Source: Rhyzopertha dominica
Taxonomy: Eukaryota > Arthropoda > Insecta > Coleoptera > Bostrichidae
DNA: 64,000 nucleotides
Reading direction: 5' to 3'
NCBI GenBank assembly: GCA_025024175.1
Contig: QCXZ01000137.1
Span: forward strand, 15,934,001-15,998,000
Below, piece after piece: positions 58,828 through 64,000 of the stretch. How positions within the stretch are numbered: position 1 is the stretch's first letter; every line of letters starts with the position of its first letter. The notes beneath the pieces are model-generated. The model was not told where the DNA came from and ran no database searches. It was given only the letters and a program-made list of their open reading frames with translations. The position numbers and the translations under genes were made by a program.

Positions 58828-58925
58828 TCGCCCACGTCAAAACAATCTGTGGGCAGCTGTTTCGGCTTATAAAGCCTCCGCAGCACAGCTATAGTCCCAA
58901 CGCAGACAATACGGAATAGATCTGG
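58828..58925 (-). ncRNA. Hammerhead ribozyme family B, degenerate copy
   Basis: Minus strand: ACTATAG-CUGUG (stem I), CUGCGGA (A6 of CUGANGA replaced by C), stem II GGCUU-UAU-AAGCC (perfect), GAAA, short stem III ACAGCUG, then CC instead of UC before CACAG, the other stem I arm. Stem I is intact but two core positions are mutated, so cleavage is not expected. It shares the outer sequence (GTCTGCRTTGGGACTATAG) with the plus-strand copy at 59.0 kb. Confidence 0.65.
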
Positions 58926-58985
58926 CTTCCTTTATATACGCCAAGGTAGGCGATGTGTATGCGAAAATTAGAATGTGGTTAACAC

Positions 58986-59102
58986 TATACCATGTAGTGG
59001 CCAGATCTAGGCCGTGTTGTCTGCATTGGGACTATAGCTGAGGAGGCTTTATAAGCCGAAACAGCTGTCCACAGATTCTTTTGACGCAGGCGACATGGTA
59101 TA
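58986..59102 (+). ncRNA. Hammerhead ribozyme family B, intact core, weak stem I
   Basis: CUGAGGA (59038-59044) satisfies CUGANGA; stem II GGCUU-UAU-AAGCC is perfect (59045-59057); GAAA at 59058-59061; stem III is the palindrome ACAGCUGU (59061-59068); C17 is 59069. The inner stem I arm lacks the CTGTG present in the copy at 58.85 kb, so the CACAG at 59070-59074 has no partner. An outer helix CTATACCATG/CATGGTATAG (58986-58995 with 59093-59102) could still close the structure. GCCGTGTTGTCTGCA links it to the family at 7.3 and 45.8 kb. Confidence 0.7.
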
Positions 59103-59104
59103 GA

Positions 59105-61335
59105 CGTAATTTTGTTATTATTATGCTTGAGAACTGCACTTTTTGCAGAAATAGTCGTGAGGGACCTCTGTTGGTTTTTAGACGCCCACAGCAAAGTGGG
59201 CTACCGTTCAGATTACGTCTCCACAGAGACAAGTGGATGATACCGTATTGCAACTAGATGACATGGTGTTATCCACATTGTAATTCTCGCAGAAATAATA
59301 AGGTTATTACAAAACCAATTTTTCCATTATTCGACTTTAAGGGTTAATATTTAGGAAGGAGTGCGTCGTTTGAACATAAATTTATATAAAAATATATAAT
59401 TAGTTTCACATGTTGTATAATATGTATACACCCACGGGACGTTGCATACATTCAAGGAAACCCCTGTATAAATAGGTAATTAAATGTGATAGCCAGGAAG
59501 AACGACATTTTGATGAATTACTGGAAAACGTTTAATCAATTTTGGTTCAGATGTCTTCGAACATTTTCATTTTATAATCAATGATATCATATTTCCTAAA
59601 ACAATATCTTTAACTACTACGAATTAATAAGTTGTAAGGTGAGCTGAAACAAAAACAAACTGTAATGTGAGTAAAGTTCTCTGGTCCCGTTCGTCTACGA
59701 ACCGATTAGTGATTAGTAAACTTATTAAACAGCTAGATATTGGAGAAATCAATGTGTGGGCAGTACGACTAAGGCGAGAATGGTATCGAGATTGCTACAA
59801 CTCTATCTGCCATCCATAATATCGATAATTGATACGCTATTATGGTTTGCAGATGGGGTATGTGGTAATTGCGCACATCTAGAGTTTCACTAAAGCAATT
59901 TGTGTTATGTGTGTGGGCGTGCTGAAGATTGCTTTTTGTATAAGGAGGCTGCCGGCTTCTTAAACAGGTGCGTGTAAAAACATTTAACATATATCTTGCA
60001 TTATTGAAGAATCACCTCTATTTCTATAGGTATTTTATAAGTAGAGGATAAATTTCTTCTTTATTATTACACATTTAACAAAATTTTGATCATATTTGAC
60101 CTATCTATTTCGTGTGTTAACAAAACTATGCACGCTGTTTGTATACAAGTTAAATAAAAACAATATTTTTCAATACATAAATACTCTATACAAGTATACT
60201 TTTTAGTCGTTCAAACGGTTGCAGTCTATTAAAGCCTAACAGTGATCTAAACCACTTTATTTCTGATTAAAACAGTTAATAAAAACTGTGCTTTCTTTGC
60301 TTATATTGGTTAAAGCAAAAACCATTAGGCCCTATACACAGAACAAAAATGATGAAACATTTGCTCAGTATCAAATTAACAAATATTACGTTTGTCAGTC
60401 ATCTTTAATGGGATTTGTAAATGGGTGACTTACAATACCAAACCAGAATTAAATGTAATATAATCTCCTCGCATACAACTGAGTAGAATACGAAATACTA
60501 GGCGAAAAACGAAATACGAAAGGCTAGGAAAGAGAAATGACGCAAAAAGGGAGCTGCCTTATAGTATGTTTTTGTAAGTTTGTTTGTTTCAGTTGAACAA
60601 ATATAATTTAGTTTTCAAATGCCACAAAGATGTCAGGAACTTGAAGAAAGTAGAATTCACTTTCATAGCTCTTACATTTTTGAAGACACTTGCCTTTAAC
60701 TTCTTCCTCATAGTATCAAAACTTTCAAAAGTTTGCATCTCCTAAATATTTGAACACAAGCGACGAAAGCAGGTTGTTATGCGCGACCTTATTCGTCATC
60801 TTATTTCGTGTTCCTCTCTTCATTTGTTCATGTCTTGCTTTATTTCATTTCTAGAACACATAGAAAAATGTAATCTCAGCTCCTGGGCATATTCTTAACT
60901 ATTTTTTTTTATGTTATGTTGACGAAAATAAGATAAGCCTGTTTTTCTCTGGTACTGAAACAGTCGAGGTAGAAGTAATGGTTTTGATCCAGTATAGACA
61001 AATTTATATTGACAGCAGAAAGGATGGATCTGACGTAGATGAACTGGTGTGCTGGAAGTGGAATCTTTTCTGGACTGCTCGTTCTTATTTACCAATTAAG
61101 ACTGGGATCCTAGAGGAAGAGAAAAGATCCATCCAAGATAACGATAGAAAGAGAACGATATTTTTTATAAAGCACTACCACTCAATAATTACTGCTTTGA
61201 TACGTTTGAATATGGTTTTCTGAAAACTCGTGATCGACATCTACCAGAAGCTACTTTTTAGGTGTAAACTAAGTGATGCAATAACTAAAATTCGTAAAAG
61301 TGTAGGCCAAGAGAAATCTCAAAAGTATGTCTCGC
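59105..61335. other. Stretch without recognised features
   Basis: AT-rich DNA. Short frames (for example 59769-59990 minus, 60978-61223 plus) carry no family signature or splice context. No terminal repeats or RNA motifs were seen. Confidence 0.3.
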
Positions 61336-62083
61336 AATGGGGTATAAGACACTTTTCTGGAAAAATATGTTTTGTGAAGCTAAAGGTATGCTAATGCTAA
61401 TTCCAAAATATTTCTTTCGTCTGTGGAGTTTTAATGCCCTAAAAAAATTATTGTAAATTGGCGGGAGACAACGCCCCTTTTTAAACGCGGCCAGTACATA
61501 CGTCATCGTGACGTATGTACTGGTCGAACGTTTGACAACAGAGAAAGGCAATCAGCTGACGGACATGCCCGTAACCAATGACAAATGACAGCATGACAGT
61601 GAAAGACGAAAGTGCACGTGTTTGTGTTTGGTTATGTATAGTATTCGCAGATTTTGCTATTTGTTATTTGATGTTGTGATCAATACGCGATAAGCTGCTC
61701 GAATCAGTCTTTATGCTTCCTGATGATATTTTGCCTACAAACTGAGAATGGTATTAATACACCCAGTTTTCGACAACTTTAAAGTACCCATTAGTTTAGG
61801 TTATGTTTACATAAACATATGATCATGTAAATAAACTTGGCAAGGACATACAATGATGCCAAGTGTGCAACAGACTGAATACGATTGGCTGGAAAGAAGC
61901 GCGAATTCGGCAAGTCATTGAAACCAGGACGAACGGACCCTTCAGATTTGTAATTGTTATAAACTATTCGTATGTAATTTTTTTAAATAACTGATGGTTG
62001 TATTAGGATAGTAGAGCAAAATAGAAACATTGTAAGTGATTGTCTTGTTCAGTTTCAATAGTTGTCTTATACCCCATTGGCAA
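61336..62083. mobile_element. Candidate MITE with AATGGGGTATAAGACA ends
   Basis: CAATGGGGTATAAGACA at 61336-61352 returns inverted at 62066-62083 (TGTCTTATACCCCATTG). The 17-bp ends enclose about 750 bp without a transposase. No target duplication was identified, so this may also be chance or a decayed element. The interior holds the palindrome at 61491-61523. Confidence 0.4.
61491..61523. repeat. Perfect 15-bp palindrome with paired TGACGTA sites
   Basis: CCAGTACATACGTCA, spacer TCG, then the exact reverse complement. Each arm contains TACGTCA/TGACGTA, a CREB/ATF-type half site. It lies inside the candidate MITE and about 90 bp from a CACGTG E-box near 61615. Possible regulatory site or extruding hairpin. 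Confidence 0.8.
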
Positions 62084-62265
62084 TTACGAGTATTTTAACA
62101 CAAAATATTAAGTATATTGTTTTGAAATACCATAGGGTATAGTTGAATTATCCATCTTTCAGAGAAGCATCCACTCATCTCTAAATACGCAGTAATTTTT
62201 ATGCGATGCCTTTTTTAATAGTTAGTTTTCTTTGTCTCTCAAATATATTTGTTCTCTCTCTCCAG

Positions 62266-62356
62266 GATCCCAGCCTTAAGAGCGATACGAAGACCGCGCG
62301 TTGCCGTGAATTCGCGTTTCAAGACGCTGAGCGTCCCCACCAATATACAACAGTAG
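62266..62356 (+). CDS. Candidate terminal exon of an unknown gene
   Basis: A strong polypyrimidine tract and TCTCTCCAG precede a GC-richer stretch. One frame, entered with a single base of a split codon, reads IPALRAIRRPRVAVNSRFKT and LSVPTNIQQ before TAG at 62354-62356. Another frame is open for 32 codons to a TAA slightly further on, so the choice is not certain. No protein family recognised. The upstream exon would lie outside or in unannotated DNA. Confidence 0.35.
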
Positions 62357-63564
62357 GGGTGTAATGAAGTCAGGGGAATACTTCTCGCCGTAAAATCATA
62401 GCGCTGCACCGGCCAGTTTTGGCATGTGGACGAATATCTGTGGCGCGTCTACAGGATCAGTATTATAGTGGTTTTCATTTTTTTTGCTGATGCCTAGCCA
62501 TATTTCGGACTGTTGTGCTTCACGCTCCACTACTAAAATGCCTAATTTTAACACTAATTAATTTACTTTTTAATATTAAAATTAATTTTCTCAAACTGNA
62601 TGATCATTAAATTAGTCATTACTGCGAAATCTCTAGGGCTTACGATACAGAAATTTGTAATACATCAAATCGAAGTTTATGAATACTGATATTTTCTAAA
62701 TATATATTGTCAAACATACAATGTTAAATATTTCAGCGCAGTATGCAACTTTATTTTTAAACGCACATTTTCTGTAGCATATTCCGATGCACGACTTAAA
62801 ATGTTCCATTTTTATTGGAAGGTTGCTAACCTATTGTCAAAGATTCGCTTACATAAAATTGCGTATTTCATTTATTACCAATAGTAATGAAGTTACTTAC
62901 CGGAGGGTGGCTGTTTTTTTGTGTAACATTTGCATTTCTATTTCTACCTACAAGGTACTCGCCAGCGGTAATCAGTGTTTGAACCCTTCGAGTGCGTAGG
63001 TAGTTTTTGAAATTAACCAACAAAAATTATTAAATCTTTAACAAAATGCGACCGTTGTTATCAAAACATTAATTTCCCAAATCCACATATAAAAATAGTA
63101 ATTTAACCGATGTAAAAACTCGGAAATGATTTTAATAAGGCCTTCGAATGAACTATATTTGTCCCGTTCTGGTTTCTTCTGTAGTATTTCTGATAAGACA
63201 ATGTAATATGCATTGTTACATACATATTACATGTTATTTAGGGCAATGCGGTAATAGTGAAGTAAAACATACAAACCTAATTAGCTTTAAACTAAAAGGA
63301 TTGCCCATGATTCTTATTAAATCGCATTTTGGTTTGAAATGAATCAATATTTGAAAAATAGTAAATGGTAAAATATACCCAACTTTGGAGCTTCATATCA
63401 TTGCAAGATAAGTATGTATAACAAGACGTGTTATAGTGTTAATTCATTTTAATGTTTTGGTGCGACCAGTTTCGATATCTATATATAATAATGAGACAAG
63501 CTTCAGAAATAGGATGTATTCGACTTTTTGGTTTAATAAATTAAAGTAAACTCTTTTCTCAATG

Positions 63565-63610
63565 CCAAGCTTTCGTCTTTATTTAAGACATCATCAGAGC
63601 TTCTACAATA
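63565..63610 (-). ncRNA. Hammerhead-like core, Penelope type
   Basis: The minus strand reads CUGAUGA (complement of 63591-63597), one bulged U, stem II GUCUU-AAAUA-AAGAC, GAAA (complement of 63571-63574), then AGCU and U before GGC. Core positions match a hammerhead with a two-pair palindromic stem III, the minimal form known from Penelope termini. Stem I is short (GCU with GGC plus scattered pairs). It probably marks a Penelope terminal repeat that continues towards or beyond the right edge. Confidence 0.5.
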
Positions 63611-64000
63611 AATTTACAATAGAGTAAACATATAATAACAATAATAAGTTTTACGTAAATCTTATTGAAAGTGAGATTAATTTTAAGGAGTTTTATGTTG
63701 TTAATTATTGTCCCAATATATATCTTCTTCCTGTGTTTCAGTAGTTTGTATTAAGAATAAACAGATGAATTAATCGCAGAACATTAAAGTACAGCTTAAA
63801 ATTGTACGTTTAAATTCAACAGAACAAAAAAAAGTTATCAGAACTTTCAAATCTGAACAGATTTTGAATAATTAACTGTATATAAAATACTAGAAAATGT
63901 TGCTGTCATTTTTGACGCCGACATATTGACACTGTCTATATTTCTGTCTTTTCAGTTGAGTTGTGTTGAATTTAAACGTAGATACAATTTTAAGCTGTAT

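Overview
The window looks like draft nuclear DNA from an arthropod, most likely an insect. It is AT-rich, has scattered single N bases and GT-AG introns, and is packed with decayed transposons: Penelope-like, jockey/RTE-like LINEs, BEL/Pao, Gypsy, mariner, Tc1, PIF/Harbinger and hAT-like. I saw no bacterial operon, CRISPR array, rRNA gene or convincing tRNA. Species cannot be assigned from sequence alone.

Host genes. The clearest is the 3' part of a DEAD-box RNA helicase of the DDX31/Dbp7 type. It has four plus-strand exons at 8122-8312, 11685-11833, 12387-12585 and 27333-27465. Splice phases agree at every junction and the stop is at 27463-27465. Its introns are long (about 3.4, 0.55 and 14.7 kb) and full of transposons. 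A second plus-strand gene ends at 48974-49034 plus 49132-49215; I do not recognise its product. A weaker candidate last exon lies at 62266-62356.

Mobile DNA, left to right. 0-3 kb: LINE and Tc1/mariner debris, then a THAP-encoding element whose intron holds a PIF/Harbinger insertion. 4.4-6.6 kb: a Penelope-like element (reverse transcriptase plus GIY-YIG nuclease) with an inverted terminal copy and an 18-bp target duplication. 10-20 kb, within the helicase introns: two antisense LINEs, a mariner MITE and a full-length mariner with about 350-bp inverted repeats. 21.1-21.4 kb: a 301-bp Penelope-type terminal-repeat insertion with a 13-bp duplication. 28.5-31.4 kb: BEL/Pao joined to a LINE. 33.5 and 43.6 kb: two copies of a 1.35-kb hAT-like non-autonomous element. 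36.4-42.9 kb: LINE, Gypsy and LINE pieces ending in a long ATT microsatellite. 49.3-52.1 kb: an RTE-like LINE followed by a Tc1. 53.9-55.2 kb: a head-to-head pair of truncated Penelope copies inside one 12-bp duplication. 56-57 kb: another DDE transposase relic.

The most interesting signal is a set of hammerhead self-cleaving ribozymes in short non-autonomous repeats (7.34, 27.9, 45.77, 46.12, 58.8 and 59.0 kb), plus a hammerhead-like core at 63.58 kb. The 7.34 kb copy has an intact core, a perfect stem II, a palindromic short stem III and a long stem I. The 45.75-46.20 kb copies form a 351-bp tandem array, the layout expected of animal retrozymes. Penelope-like elements, the proposed carriers of such ribozymes, lie in the same window, so it may hold both the mobilising element and its parasites.

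GC-richer islands at about 3.6-3.96, 16.86-17.24, 26.9-27.2, 45.1-45.3, 53.08-53.22 and 57.34-57.68 kb stand out from the AT-rich background without coding potential. They may be regulatory elements.
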